From: Methylophilus sp. QUAN
GTDB lineage: Bacteria > Pseudomonadota > Gammaproteobacteria > Burkholderiales > Methylophilaceae
NCBI RefSeq assembly: GCF_015354445.1
Contig: NZ_JADKYT010000001.1
Location: 372,001-436,000 of the forward strand
Direction: 5' to 3'
DNA: 64,000 nucleotides
Numbering within the stretch: position 1 is the stretch's first letter; each line of letters opens with the position of its first letter. This document shows, piece after piece, positions 7,372 to 16,071 of the stretch. A model generated the notes under the pieces. It was not told where the DNA came from and ran no database searches. It saw only the letters and a program-made list of their open reading frames with translations. The position numbers and the translations under genes were made by a program.

Positions 7372-9531
7372 ATGAACGATATGATTAATCTCTCGCGCCG
7401 CAGCTTTATTAAAAGTACCGCGCTGGTCGCTGGTGGCTTGGTGGTGGCTTTCAGCATTCCGCAGGCCAAACGTTTTATGGGTGTGGCCAATGCGGCCGAG
7501 GCTATGCCGTTGCCTGCGCCCAATGCATTCTTGCGCATAGGTGCCGATGACAGTATTACGGTGATGCTGGCGCACAGTGAAATGGGGCAGGGCGTGTGGA
7601 CGACGCTACCGATGCTGATCGCCGATGAGCTGGATGCCGACTGGAATACGATCAAGGTTGAGCATGCGCCTGCGGCACCGGCTTATATTCACACCGCTTA
7701 TGGCATACAAATTACCGGTGGCTCGTCTACCACCTGGTCAGAGTTTGATCGCTACCGTCAGGCTGGCGCTTTAACGCGTGCGCTGTTAATGCAGGCGGCT
7801 GCCAAACAATGGAACGTGCCTGTGGCTGGGTTACGCACTGAAAACGGGGCGGTGATCAACGGCAGCCAAAAGTTGCGTTATGGTCAGTTGGTAGAAACCG
7901 CCAGCCAGTTGCCAACACCGGCCAGCGTCACGCTGAAAAAACCGGAAGAGTGGAAGTTTATTGGCAAAGCCACCAAACGCCTGGATAGTGCAGAAAAAAT
8001 TAATGGCACCGCCAAGTTTGGCCAGGATGTGCAATTTGACGGCCTGAAAATTGCCATGGTGGCACGTGCACCGGTATTTGGTACCAAACTGAAAAGTGTC
8101 GCTGACGGTGATACGCTGAAAGTACCGGGTGTGATCAAGGTGGTCAAGGTGCCGACAGGTGTGGCGGTGATTGCCGAGCATTACTGGGCGGCCAAGCAAG
8201 GCCGCGAAGCACTCAAACTGGAGTGGGATTTGGCCGGGCATGATAAACCGGATTCTGCGGCCTTATTAAAGCAATACCAGGCGTTGGCACAACAGCCAGG
8301 CGTGCAGGCCGCCAAGGCGGGTGATATTGCCAGCAGCAAACAGGCCAAGCAGACCGTGACCGCCGAATATGTATTGCCTTATTTGTCACATGCGCCCATG
8401 GAGCCACTCAATTGCGCGGTAAAAATTTCTGAGCAGGGGTGTGACATCTGGACCGGAACGCAAATGCAAACCACGGACCAGGCCTCTGCGGCCAAGATCC
8501 TGAGTCTCAAACCGGAACAAGTGAAAATTCATACCCAGTTTTTAGGCGGTGGCTTTGGCCGTCGCGCTAATCCGCGCGCGGACTTTGTGTCTGAAGCCGT
8601 CGAAGTTGCAAAAGCCGCTGGCTTGCCAGTGAAAACCGTGTGGAGCCGTGAGGATGATGTTAAAGGCGGTTTTTATCGGCCGATGTTTGTGCACCGCGCA
8701 ACGGTATCCCTGGACAAGCAGGGCAAACCATTGGCCTGGCAACACACCCTGGTCGGGCAGTCCATCATCAAAGGCACGCCGTTTGAAGGCGTGATGATCA
8801 AGGATGGCATTGATGCCACCTCGGTGGAAGGAGTGGCGGATTCACCTTATGTCAAAGGCACGGCCAACCATCTGGTGCAATTACATTCGGTGCAGAGCGA
8901 TGTGCCAGTGTTGTGGTGGCGCTCGGTTGGGCATAGCCACTCCGGCTTTGCTATGGAAAGCCTAATCGACGAGCTGGCGCATGCCAGTAAACAGGATCCG
9001 CTGGCTTACAGACGCCAGTTACTCAAAGACCATCCACGTCATCTGGCAGCGCTCAACCTGGCCGCCGATAAAGCTGGCTGGGGCAAACCATTAGCTAAGG
9101 GCGTGTTCCGCGGCATTGCCGTGCATGAATCATTTGGCAGCTATGTGGCGCAAGTGGCTGAAGTTTCGGTCAAAGAAGGCGAAGTCAAAGTGCACCGTGT
9201 GGTGGTGGCGATTGATTGCGGCCTGGCGGTGAATCCGGATGGCGTGAAGGCACAAATGGAATCTTCAGTGGCTTATGCCTTGGGCGCCGCACTGAGCAGC
9301 GAAATCAGCTTTAAAGATGGGCAAGTGGTGCAATCGAATTTCCACGATTACCAGGTGTTACGCATGAAAGACATGCCTAAGGTAGATGTACATATTGTAG
9401 CCAGCACCGAGAAAATGGGCGGTGTTGGTGAGCCAGGCGTACCGCCGTTGGCGCCTGCGGTGGCCAATGCCGTATTTGCCGCTACTGGTAAACGTATCCG
9501 CCGCCTGCCGATAGGCGACCAACTGGCTTAA
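7372..9531 (+). CDS. Molybdopterin-binding subunit of xanthine-oxidase-family hydroxylase (IorB-like)
   Basis: 719 residues. A twin-arginine export signal (NLSRRSFIKS then a hydrophobic run) places the enzyme in the periplasm. The start at 7372 follows AAGGAGAG. The family cofactor motif GGGFGRRA lies near residue 395, and GGVGEPGVPPLAPA near the C-terminus carries the catalytic glutamate. It has no FAD subunit, so electrons should leave to a cytochrome or quinone carrier. With IorA and XdhC it forms a hydroxylase operon acting on an aldehyde or N-heterocycle not identifiable here. Confidence 0.88.
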   Translation: MNDMINLSRRSFIKSTALVAGGLVVAFSIPQAKRFMGVANAAEAMPLPAPNAFLRIGADDSITVMLAHSEMGQGVWTTLPMLIADELDADWNTIKVEHAPAAPAYIHTAYGIQITGGSSTTWSEFDRYRQAGALTRALLMQAAAKQWNVPVAGLRTENGAVINGSQKLRYGQLVETASQLPTPASVTLKKPEEWKFIGKATKRLDSAEKINGTAKFGQDVQFDGLKIAMVARAPVFGTKLKSVADGDTLKVPGVIKVVKVPTGVAVIAEHYWAAKQGREALKLEWDLAGHDKPDSAALLKQYQALAQQPGVQAAKAGDIASSKQAKQTVTAEYVLPYLSHAPMEPLNCAVKISEQGCDIWTGTQMQTTDQASAAKILSLKPEQVKIHTQFLGGGFGRRANPRADFVSEAVEVAKAAGLPVKTVWSREDDVKGGFYRPMFVHRATVSLDKQGKPLAWQHTLVGQSIIKGTPFEGVMIKDGIDATSVEGVADSPYVKGTANHLVQLHSVQSDVPVLWWRSVGHSHSGFAMESLIDELAHASKQDPLAYRRQLLKDHPRHLAALNLAADKAGWGKPLAKGVFRGIAVHESFGSYVAQVAEVSVKEGEVKVHRVVVAIDCGLAVNPDGVKAQMESSVAYALGAALSSEISFKDGQVVQSNFHDYQVLRMKDMPKVDVHIVASTEKMGGVGEPGVPPLAPAVANAVFAATGKRIRRLPIGDQLA

Positions 9532-9535
9532 GCAT

Positions 9536-10519
9536 ATGCAATCGTCAGATTGGGAAGTGCTGCAACGTGCCAGCGATTGGCTGCAACAAGGCTATCGCGC
9601 GCACCTGTTCACCGTGATCCAGACCTGGGGCTCGGCACCGCGTTTGCCGGGCGCCATTCTGGTGGTGCGTGAAGATGGCCATCTGGTTGGCTCGGTGTCC
9701 GGCGGCTGTATTGAGGACGACCTGGCGGATAAGGCACAGCACCAGCAATTGCCTGCCCAACCCGCCATTCTTGAATATGGCATTCACCAGGATGAGGCGC
9801 AGCGCTTTGGGATTCCGTGTGGTGGGCAGCTGAAAATCTTTGCCGAGCCGCTGACACAGGCGGCGCAACTGGCACCCATGCTGCAAAGCCTGGCACAACG
9901 CCGTTTGTTAAAGCGTTCGGTCAATTTGCAGAGTGGCGAAGTACGCCACCAGCCTGTGTTGCCAGAGGGCTTGCCTTACCTGGATAACGACTGGTTCCAC
10001 AGTTATTTTGGGCCACAGTGGCGCTTGCTCATCATCGGCGCCAACCAGTTAGGGTCAGTGCTGGCAGCCATGGCGCAAGCGCTGGATTTTCATGTCATGA
10101 TCTGCGACCCTCGTGAAGAAATGCGTGCCGAATGGCATGTGGAAGGCGCGGACTGGTTGCCCGGTATGCCGGATGATGTGGTGCTAGACATTGCACCAGA
10201 TCCGCACACGGCGATTGTGGCGGTGACGCATGACCCTAAACTGGATGATATGGCTTTGCTTGAGGCGCTCAAATCAGATGCGTTTTATATCGGCGCGCTG
10301 GGCTCAGTCAAAAACCAGGAGAAGCGCAAGCAGCGTTTGCGCAGTTTTGATTTAAGCGAGCAGGAAGTGAATCGCCTGCATGGCCCGGTCGGTTTGCGCA
10401 TAGGCAGCCGCACGCCAGCCGAAATTGCCGTCTCTATTCTGGCTGAGCTGATTCAGGCGCGGGCACAATTGCAACAAGTCGGACTCGCTCAAGCCAGTGC
10501 CAATCTGGCTGCGGCTTGA
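9536..10519 (+). CDS. XdhC-family molybdenum cofactor maturation protein
   Basis: 327 residues. The N-terminal XdhC/CoxI domain shows GSAPRLPGA and GSVSGGCIEDDL. The C-terminal half is the XdhC Rossmann domain (LLIIGANQLGSVLA, YIGALGSVKNQEKR). XdhC proteins bind molybdenum cofactor, help its sulfuration and insert it into xanthine-oxidase-family enzymes. It begins four bases after the iorB-like stop and is therefore translationally linked, so its client is almost certainly that hydroxylase. Confidence 0.88.
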   Translation: MQSSDWEVLQRASDWLQQGYRAHLFTVIQTWGSAPRLPGAILVVREDGHLVGSVSGGCIEDDLADKAQHQQLPAQPAILEYGIHQDEAQRFGIPCGGQLKIFAEPLTQAAQLAPMLQSLAQRRLLKRSVNLQSGEVRHQPVLPEGLPYLDNDWFHSYFGPQWRLLIIGANQLGSVLAAMAQALDFHVMICDPREEMRAEWHVEGADWLPGMPDDVVLDIAPDPHTAIVAVTHDPKLDDMALLEALKSDAFYIGALGSVKNQEKRKQRLRSFDLSEQEVNRLHGPVGLRIGSRTPAEIAVSILAELIQARAQLQQVGLAQASANLAAA

Positions 10520-10530
10520 GCGAAATTGGC

Positions 10531-11142
10531 TCACGCCAGGTCTGCAGGGGTATCGATATCCTTTAAGATGCCTGCATCCTGGCATTCAAATCTTAAAATC
10601 TCGGCCTGATGCGCGCGCAACACTTCACGCGCGCCCTGGTCTCCCTCGACCAGCAGTAATTCCGGTATCAGGTCACTGGTAAAGCCAACCGGGTGCCCGG
10701 GTTGGCCCTGAAACATGGGCTGCACCAGTCGTGCTTGCGTCAGTTGTTGCGCGACGCGCGTAATGGTTGCTGCCTGAATGTATGGCATATCTGCCAGCGC
10801 AATGACCAGTCCGGATAGGTGTGGAAAGTGCGTTTGTGCCGTGACAACCCCTAATTTCAGGCTGTCCGCCATCTGTTGATGCTGTTCTTCACAAGTCACT
10901 ACCTTAAATCCCAGTGACATGAGCTGGCCAGTGAGCGGCGACGCATAGGCACGTATCACCGCAATGCTGTTCGGCAACGCTTGAATTAAAGCTTGCGCAG
11001 CACTCAGCGCCATTAATTGTCCATCGGCGAGTGGTTGTAGCAATTTGTTCTGCGCGCCAAAGCGGCGTGAAAAGCCACCTGCCAGCAATAAGCCGACGAC
11101 CGGTTGTTGTATGGGGGCAAGTGGTGTCATATTTCTGTTCAT
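10531..11142 (-). CDS. MocA/MobA-like nucleotidyltransferase
   Basis: 203 residues. The signature LLLAGGFSRRFGAQNKLL lies near the N-terminus, with LADMPYI near residue 120, as in molybdenum cofactor cytidylyltransferase (MocA), which makes the MCD form of the cofactor used by xanthine-oxidase-family enzymes. It is convergent with XdhC and only 11 bp away, which supports a role in cofactor supply for the IorAB-like enzyme. Family members with other sugar or alditol substrates exist. An ATG four codons in is an alternative start. Confidence 0.8.
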   Translation of the reverse strand: MNRNMTPLAPIQQPVVGLLLAGGFSRRFGAQNKLLQPLADGQLMALSAAQALIQALPNSIAVIRAYASPLTGQLMSLGFKVVTCEEQHQQMADSLKLGVVTAQTHFPHLSGLVIALADMPYIQAATITRVAQQLTQARLVQPMFQGQPGHPVGFTSDLIPELLLVEGDQGAREVLRAHQAEILRFECQDAGILKDIDTPADLA

Positions 11143-11224
11143 GCATCGATTGAGCTCAAGCGGTCAACAACTCACTTCACTGGCGCGTTCATGTATGCTT
11201 TCCATACGCCTGTCTGGAGTATCT

Positions 11225-12145
11225 ATGATGTTGCCTAAACGATTATATTACCCTGTGTTGCTGGGCTTGCTGACTTTTCCTGCGCTGGTGCGGGCCGGTC
11301 TTGCGGCGGGCGATGATGAATTTGCCGTGACTGTGAACGGAGACCAGCGTCCTTATCTGGCCCATGTGCCCAAGCAGGCACTGTCTGGGCAGGCCTTGCC
11401 TATGGTGCTGGTGCTACATGGTGGCCTGGGTAATATGCAAGTGCAGGCCAATGAGCGTTTTTACCACCAGGTGTCGGCCGCTGAAAAATACGGTTATATT
11501 GTGGTGTTCCCCAATGGCTACAGCCGCCTGCCGGGTGGCAAGTTTGCGACCTGGAATGCGGGCAATTGCTGTGGCCCGGCGGTTAAAAAGCAGAGTGATG
11601 ATGTTGCTGTTATCCGTGCCATCATCCAGGACATGCGGCAACGTGCCAATGTCGATGCCAAACGCATTTTTGTCGATGGCATGTCGAATGGCGGCATGAT
11701 GAGCTACCGATTGGCTTGTGAGCTATCTGACACCGTGAGTGCCATCGCCTCGGTCGCTGGCACCGACAATACCCAACGCTGCCAGCCAGCCAAGCCGGTA
11801 GCGGTGCTGCATATCCATGCCAAAGACGATGACCATGTGCCGTTTAATGGCGGCAAAGGTCAGCAGTCCATGGTTGATGTGAGTTTTAACTCAGTGCCAG
11901 CGACGATACAGAAGTGGGTGCAGCTCAACCAGGCCAATAGCCAGGCCGAGCGCATCCTAGATGTGCCCGGCGCTTATTGCGAAATCCACCGTGGCGGACT
12001 GGCCCCAGTGCAGCTGTGCGTTACGGATACTGGCGGCCACTCCTGGCCCGGAGGCAGTAAACCGCGTGGTGGGCAGGCTGGTTCGGATGCGATCTCTGCC
12101 AATGATGTGATCTGGCAGTTTTTTAACGCTAACGGCCGCCGCTAG
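11225..12145 (+). CDS. Secreted PHB-depolymerase/feruloyl-esterase family hydrolase (LpqC type)
   Basis: 306 residues with a signal peptide (hydrophobic residues 8-22 ending near LVRAG). Alpha/beta hydrolase fold: oxyanion region LVLHGGLGN, nucleophile Ser154 in GMSNGG, acid in KDDDHVPF and His in GGHSWPGG. The family covers extracellular polyhydroxybutyrate depolymerases, acetylxylan and feruloyl esterases. The substrate here is unknown, and no substrate-binding domain follows. I start at ATGATG after a GGAG; the longer frame runs back through the convergent neighbour. Confidence 0.82.
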   Translation: MMLPKRLYYPVLLGLLTFPALVRAGLAAGDDEFAVTVNGDQRPYLAHVPKQALSGQALPMVLVLHGGLGNMQVQANERFYHQVSAAEKYGYIVVFPNGYSRLPGGKFATWNAGNCCGPAVKKQSDDVAVIRAIIQDMRQRANVDAKRIFVDGMSNGGMMSYRLACELSDTVSAIASVAGTDNTQRCQPAKPVAVLHIHAKDDDHVPFNGGKGQQSMVDVSFNSVPATIQKWVQLNQANSQAERILDVPGAYCEIHRGGLAPVQLCVTDTGGHSWPGGSKPRGGQAGSDAISANDVIWQFFNANGRR

Positions 12146-12165
12146 CTGAGTTAAAAACAGGTGAG

Positions 12166-12957
12166 TTAAAAAGGAATACTGTAGCCGACATAGGCCATCG
12201 GCTGGATTCTGGTTTCGGTAATCGGGCTGTTATGTTGTGCGTTGCTCAGTCGCGTCACAAAGGCGCCAAATAAAAGGGAGTGGTCTTTAAAGGCAGGCAT
12301 CATGCCATTGACACCCGCCTGCCATTCTACGCCAGAGCCTGCGCGGTAAACCGGGCGGCTGGCAGTCGCTTCGCTGTTGTCGACGCCGAAATAATAGTCG
12401 TTAAATTTCTGGTTGTTCCAGGTGGCGCCAACCACCCCGTTCAAGCGTAGTTGCGGAGCGCGCACCAGGCTTTTAATGTATTGCAACTGAACCTGTTGGC
12501 CATTGCTGTTGCCGCTGGCATCTGTGGTCCATTGCGCATTAAACGTGCCATAGTCTGTTTGCCAGCGTAGCAAGGGGCCGACAAAAATCGAAAAGTCGCG
12601 GTCATGCATGCCACGGGTGCGATCACCTTTGCTGGCATCCCAGCCAAATTTGGCTTCAGCAGACAGCCCAAAGCGCACACGCTGGTCATCGCTGTCCAGC
12701 AGCCAGACACCTGCTTGTAATGCATTGATGAAAAAGCGATCACCATAGTTGGCATTGATAATTGGCAATGCAAGTACGCGGTACTCATCAGAGCCTGAGG
12801 TCTTGGGCAAGACGCCTACGCCTATGCCGTATAAGTTTTGTGCTCTGGGCACGGCCGTTTCAGTTTGGCGGTCTATGCGAGACTCAGCTTCTGCCATGGC
12901 ACTAAGTAAGGCGATGGTCAGCCCGGTGGTGGTGCGTGTTACTGCGTGTTTCATCAT
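12166..12957 (-). CDS. MipA/OmpV family outer-membrane protein
   Basis: 263 residues with a signal peptide cleaved near AMAEA. The mature part alternates polar and hydrophobic residues and ends in YVGYSIPF with a terminal Phe, as in outer-membrane beta barrels. The MipA/OmpV family includes scaffolds for murein synthesis and small porins. The role here is unknown. An ATG four codons upstream is also possible; the chosen one has TGGAT at a good distance. Confidence 0.82.
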   Translation of the reverse strand: MMKHAVTRTTTGLTIALLSAMAEAESRIDRQTETAVPRAQNLYGIGVGVLPKTSGSDEYRVLALPIINANYGDRFFINALQAGVWLLDSDDQRVRFGLSAEAKFGWDASKGDRTRGMHDRDFSIFVGPLLRWQTDYGTFNAQWTTDASGNSNGQQVQLQYIKSLVRAPQLRLNGVVGATWNNQKFNDYYFGVDNSEATASRPVYRAGSGVEWQAGVNGMMPAFKDHSLLFGAFVTRLSNAQHNSPITETRIQPMAYVGYSIPF

Positions 12958-13065
12958 GTGTGTATCCATTATTGTTATGCGCTGCATGCTTGAACAGCAT
13001 TTGCCTGAGAGAGTTCCCGCAAGCAAGATATTTTCTGGCCTGTTTCACCAGCTTAATACGGCGTG

Positions 13066-14082
13066 TTAACTGCCTTGTTTCAGTTGAATAATTTGCTGCG
13101 TGACTTTTTCGCCCTGGTCTTTATCCACTGCGCTGATCGCCGGTTGCAGTGACTGCAAGGTAGTCAGGTCTTTTTGCGTAAATGCCACGCGTGACAATGC
13201 CAGCATGGCGTCATAGTCGCGCTGGTTCAAGTCATAAGCATGCTTGAGGTCTTGCTCAGCCTGCGCAAACTGTTGCAGGCCTTCTTCTGCCAGGCCGAGA
13301 AAGTACCACGCATCGGCTGAGCTGGGCTCTTTATGCGCCCATTCGCTGGCAATCGACTTTAAATTAGCCCAATCTGCATTCTGGTAAGGAATCACCACCT
13401 GCATAAAGTAAGGCCGTTGTTCGAGTGGCAATGCCCAGAACGGTACCTCATTGGTTTTGAGTGAGATAATTTCAGGTGCCTCCATGAGCTCTTTGATCCA
13501 CTCCACTGGCAGGCTGTAGTAAAACGCCTGGTGGCCCGGGCTCTTGAAGGTGGTGAGCCCGATCAGGTTGAAATTTTGGTCAAACAGGGCACCGCCACTG
13601 GAGCCCATTAAGAACGAGGCGTTCGAGCGCACAATCATGCTGCCATCGTAAGGGTAAATACCTTTGATATTGCCATAAGACAGTTGTGGCACCGGCGCGG
13701 CCGCTGGAAAACTCAAACTAAACACTTCTTCTTCGTATTGCAGGGTTTTGCTATCGCGCATGGGGAGTGGCTTGAACGGCAGCGGGTCAAACTTGAGCAG
13801 GCAGACATCGCGTTTCCAGTTGGCCTTGAGCGCAATAGGGCGGTAACCATCACGGAACTTGGCAATATTGGCGCCATTGCTATTGGCAATGACATGGCAG
13901 TTGGTGGCCACGTATTCCGGGCTCACCACCACACCAGAGCCGCGGCCATTAGAGCCGCCAGGCATATCGGTCGTGACCATGACAATCGAGTGGCCAAGCT
14001 CCAGTGTGTCGACGATGCTGGGCTGTGCCTGCACCTGCCCAACCCCTGTCCACATTATCAGCAATAGCAATAACCGTTTCAT
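13066..14082 (-). CDS. Trypsin-like serine protease with C-terminal TPR region
   Basis: 338 residues. A signal peptide (residues 1-19, ending VQAQ) sends it to the periplasm. The trypsin-fold triad is His63 (ATNCHVIA), Asp92 (WKRDVCLLKF) and Ser162 (GSSGGALFD). Residues about 250-335 hold two TPR-like helix pairs (ADAWYFLGLAEEGLQQFAQA, then DYDAMLALSRVAF) in place of a PDZ domain. A close paralogue with the triad at identical positions is encoded near 47 kb. The target is unknown; TPRs could hold substrate or partner. The start follows GGGAG. Confidence 0.82.
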   Translation of the reverse strand: MKRLLLLLIMWTGVGQVQAQPSIVDTLELGHSIVMVTTDMPGGSNGRGSGVVVSPEYVATNCHVIANSNGANIAKFRDGYRPIALKANWKRDVCLLKFDPLPFKPLPMRDSKTLQYEEEVFSLSFPAAAPVPQLSYGNIKGIYPYDGSMIVRSNASFLMGSSGGALFDQNFNLIGLTTFKSPGHQAFYYSLPVEWIKELMEAPEIISLKTNEVPFWALPLEQRPYFMQVVIPYQNADWANLKSIASEWAHKEPSSADAWYFLGLAEEGLQQFAQAEQDLKHAYDLNQRDYDAMLALSRVAFTQKDLTTLQSLQPAISAVDKDQGEKVTQQIIQLKQGS

Positions 14083-14292
14083 ACAGGCTCCCATCGACAA
14101 AGGCCAATCATTCTGATCATGCATCATGCACGAGTATGAGCACTCTGACCAGAATATCGCGTAAATGTTTTCTGCGGTAGCTATTTTGTAAGCATTATCT
14201 GACAAGTAAATCGGCACCTGCCTACTTATTCAATCCATTTCGACTCTCTACTATAGCGCATGAGATCGCCTGAGAAAAATCGAGTATTAAAC

Positions 14293-14670
14293 ATGCAACG
14301 AACCAAGTCCTATATGTTACCCAAGCTGATTTTGTTAAACATGCTTGCCTTGATGATGATTACTTTCGAGCACGAAGTCCCCGCTGATAATAATCCTTTA
14401 CTGAGTGCAACTCAGTCCGGGCAGGTGGTGGCACCGGAGGCCGCTGAAACCGTGGCCGCCGCCAATGCATCGCCGCCTGCGGTAAAAGTGGCAGCGGTAG
14501 ATGAAGCGAAAGTCGACGAAGATAAACAGACTGCCATGAAAAAACCGGCTGTTTATAAAAAACGTGTGCAACAAAAGCATTCGGCGAACAAATCATCTGG
14601 CATGGTGTTAAATGCTAATTACACCGCCAATACGCCGTTGGGCTGCTGCTTCCGCGGTAACCGCATCTAG
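14293..14670 (+). CDS. Small membrane-anchored Ala/Lys/Val-rich protein, unknown
   Basis: 125 residues from the ATG at MQRTKSYM. A hydrophobic stretch (LPKLILLNMLALMMITF) could be an uncleaved anchor or signal. It is followed by a low-complexity alanine/valine/lysine linker and a basic patch (KKPAVYKKRVQQKH). The tail ends NTPLGCCFRGNRI, with two adjacent cysteines. No family recognised. A clean terminator follows immediately, so it is a single-gene unit. An in-frame ATG eleven codons upstream is possible. Confidence 0.6.
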   Translation: MQRTKSYMLPKLILLNMLALMMITFEHEVPADNNPLLSATQSGQVVAPEAAETVAAANASPPAVKVAAVDEAKVDEDKQTAMKKPAVYKKRVQQKHSANKSSGMVLNANYTANTPLGCCFRGNRI

Positions 14671-14695
14671 CATTCATACACGTGACAACACATAA

Positions 14696-14718
14696 AGCCT
14701 CCTCACGGAGGCTTTTTT
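14696..14718 (+). terminator. Rho-independent terminator
   Basis: AGCCTCC-TCAC-GGAGGCT stem-loop followed by a T run. It ends the small anchored-protein gene before sbmA. Confidence 0.85.
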
Positions 14719-14804
14719 GTTGCAGGTCTTTTCAAGAGCCAATACACTGGCAGACAATTACTTTCCCCACAAACATCCAAACAAAAATCGTCAAAGAAAG
14801 CGCT

Positions 14805-16037
14805 ATGTTTAAATCTTTTTTCCCTGATTCTCGCTGGTTCTGGCCTTCTGTCATTGTGTGGGCAACCGTGTGTTGTGGTGTCTGGTTTGAGTTTTCTACT
14901 GCTATTGGTGCCATATTTGGCTTATCCGTGGCTGAGGCGGAACCTGTCATTGGCCTAGGTCACTTTGTCACCGATTCATTCAAGTTGTTTTATGGCTACT
15001 ATGCCGTGAGCGTGGCCCTGTTTGCGCTGGCCTGGTTTCAGTTAAAGCCTACACGCTGGCAGTGGTGGTCTATTGTCGGTTCGTCGTTTATCCTGTTTTC
15101 GACCTATTACTCGGTGCAAGTATCCGTGGCGATTAATAACTGGCGCCGACCATTTTTTGACGGCGTGCAGGCAGCCTTGTCACCCAACTCCAAAGTGACC
15201 ACAGCCGAGTTGTACACGCTGATGTTGCAGTTTGCCGAAATTGCGTTTGTGGCGATTTTTATCTACGTCATCACGCGTTTTTTTGTCAGCCATTATATTT
15301 TCCGTTGGCGCACGGCGATGAACGATTTTTATACTAGCCAGTGGTCACAGGTGCGCCGCATTGAAGGTGCTTCGCAGCGGGTGCAGGAAGACACCATGCG
15401 TTTTGCCACCATTATGGAGGGCCTGGGTGTGTCTATGGTGGAGGCGATCATGACGCTATTCGCGTTCTTGCCTGTGCTATGGAGCCTGTCTTCTTATGTC
15501 AGCGAATTGCCGGTGTTTGGCACCGTGCCTGCGCCACTGTTTACTTCCGCGATTGCCTGGTCGGTATTTGGTACTTTATTACTGGCTGCTGTAGGGATTA
15601 AGTTGCCGGGGCTGGAATTCAGGAACCAGCGTGTGGAAGCCGCCTACCGTAAAGAGCTGGTGTATGGTGAAGACAATATTGAGCGCGCACAACCGGCAAC
15701 ACTCAAGTCATTGTTTATGGATGTACGTAAAAACTACTTCCGCCTGTATTTCCACTATATGTATTTCAACGTGGCGCGCAGCCTGTATTTGCAGGCAGAC
15801 AATATTTTCGCTTACCTGATTCTGGTGCCGACGATTGCGGCTGGCCGGATTACCTTTGGTATTTTGCAGCAGATCCTGACTGCATTTTCACAAGTCAGCA
15901 ACTCGTTCCAATACCTGGTGAATTCCTGGACGACGATTGTTGAACTCTTGTCGGTATACAAACGGTTGACCGCATTTGAAGCGGCCATTAAACACGAGGC
16001 GTTGCCTGACATTGAAGTAGAGCAGGCCGCGGTTTAA
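14805..16037 (+). CDS. sbmA: SbmA/BacA-type peptide antibiotic transporter
   Basis: 410 residues, close to the E. coli SbmA length of about 406. It has seven to eight membrane helices and no nucleotide-binding domain. Recognisable stretches are PDSRWFWPSVIVW at the N-terminus, NNWRRPFFDGVQ, RWRTAMNDFY, RVQEDTMRFA and the C-terminal FSQVSNSFQYLVNSW. SbmA imports proline-rich antimicrobial peptides and other peptides using the proton gradient. The start at MFKSFF fits the family; the frame is open 41 codons further upstream across the terminator, which is not used. Confidence 0.88.
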   Translation: MFKSFFPDSRWFWPSVIVWATVCCGVWFEFSTAIGAIFGLSVAEAEPVIGLGHFVTDSFKLFYGYYAVSVALFALAWFQLKPTRWQWWSIVGSSFILFSTYYSVQVSVAINNWRRPFFDGVQAALSPNSKVTTAELYTLMLQFAEIAFVAIFIYVITRFFVSHYIFRWRTAMNDFYTSQWSQVRRIEGASQRVQEDTMRFATIMEGLGVSMVEAIMTLFAFLPVLWSLSSYVSELPVFGTVPAPLFTSAIAWSVFGTLLLAAVGIKLPGLEFRNQRVEAAYRKELVYGEDNIERAQPATLKSLFMDVRKNYFRLYFHYMYFNVARSLYLQADNIFAYLILVPTIAAGRITFGILQQILTAFSQVSNSFQYLVNSWTTIVELLSVYKRLTAFEAAIKHEALPDIEVEQAAV

Positions 16038-16049
16038 CCAGAAAGCACT

Positions 16050-16071
16050 GTGGCCAGGATTACCTGGCCAC
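16050..16071. terminator. Perfect hairpin at the sbmA / GGDEF-EAL convergence
   Basis: GTGGCCAGG-ATTA-CCTGGCCAC, a perfect nine-base stem that includes the stop codon of the minus-strand gene. It lacks a T run, so it may block read-through from both sides weakly or only protect the mRNA ends. Confidence 0.4.
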
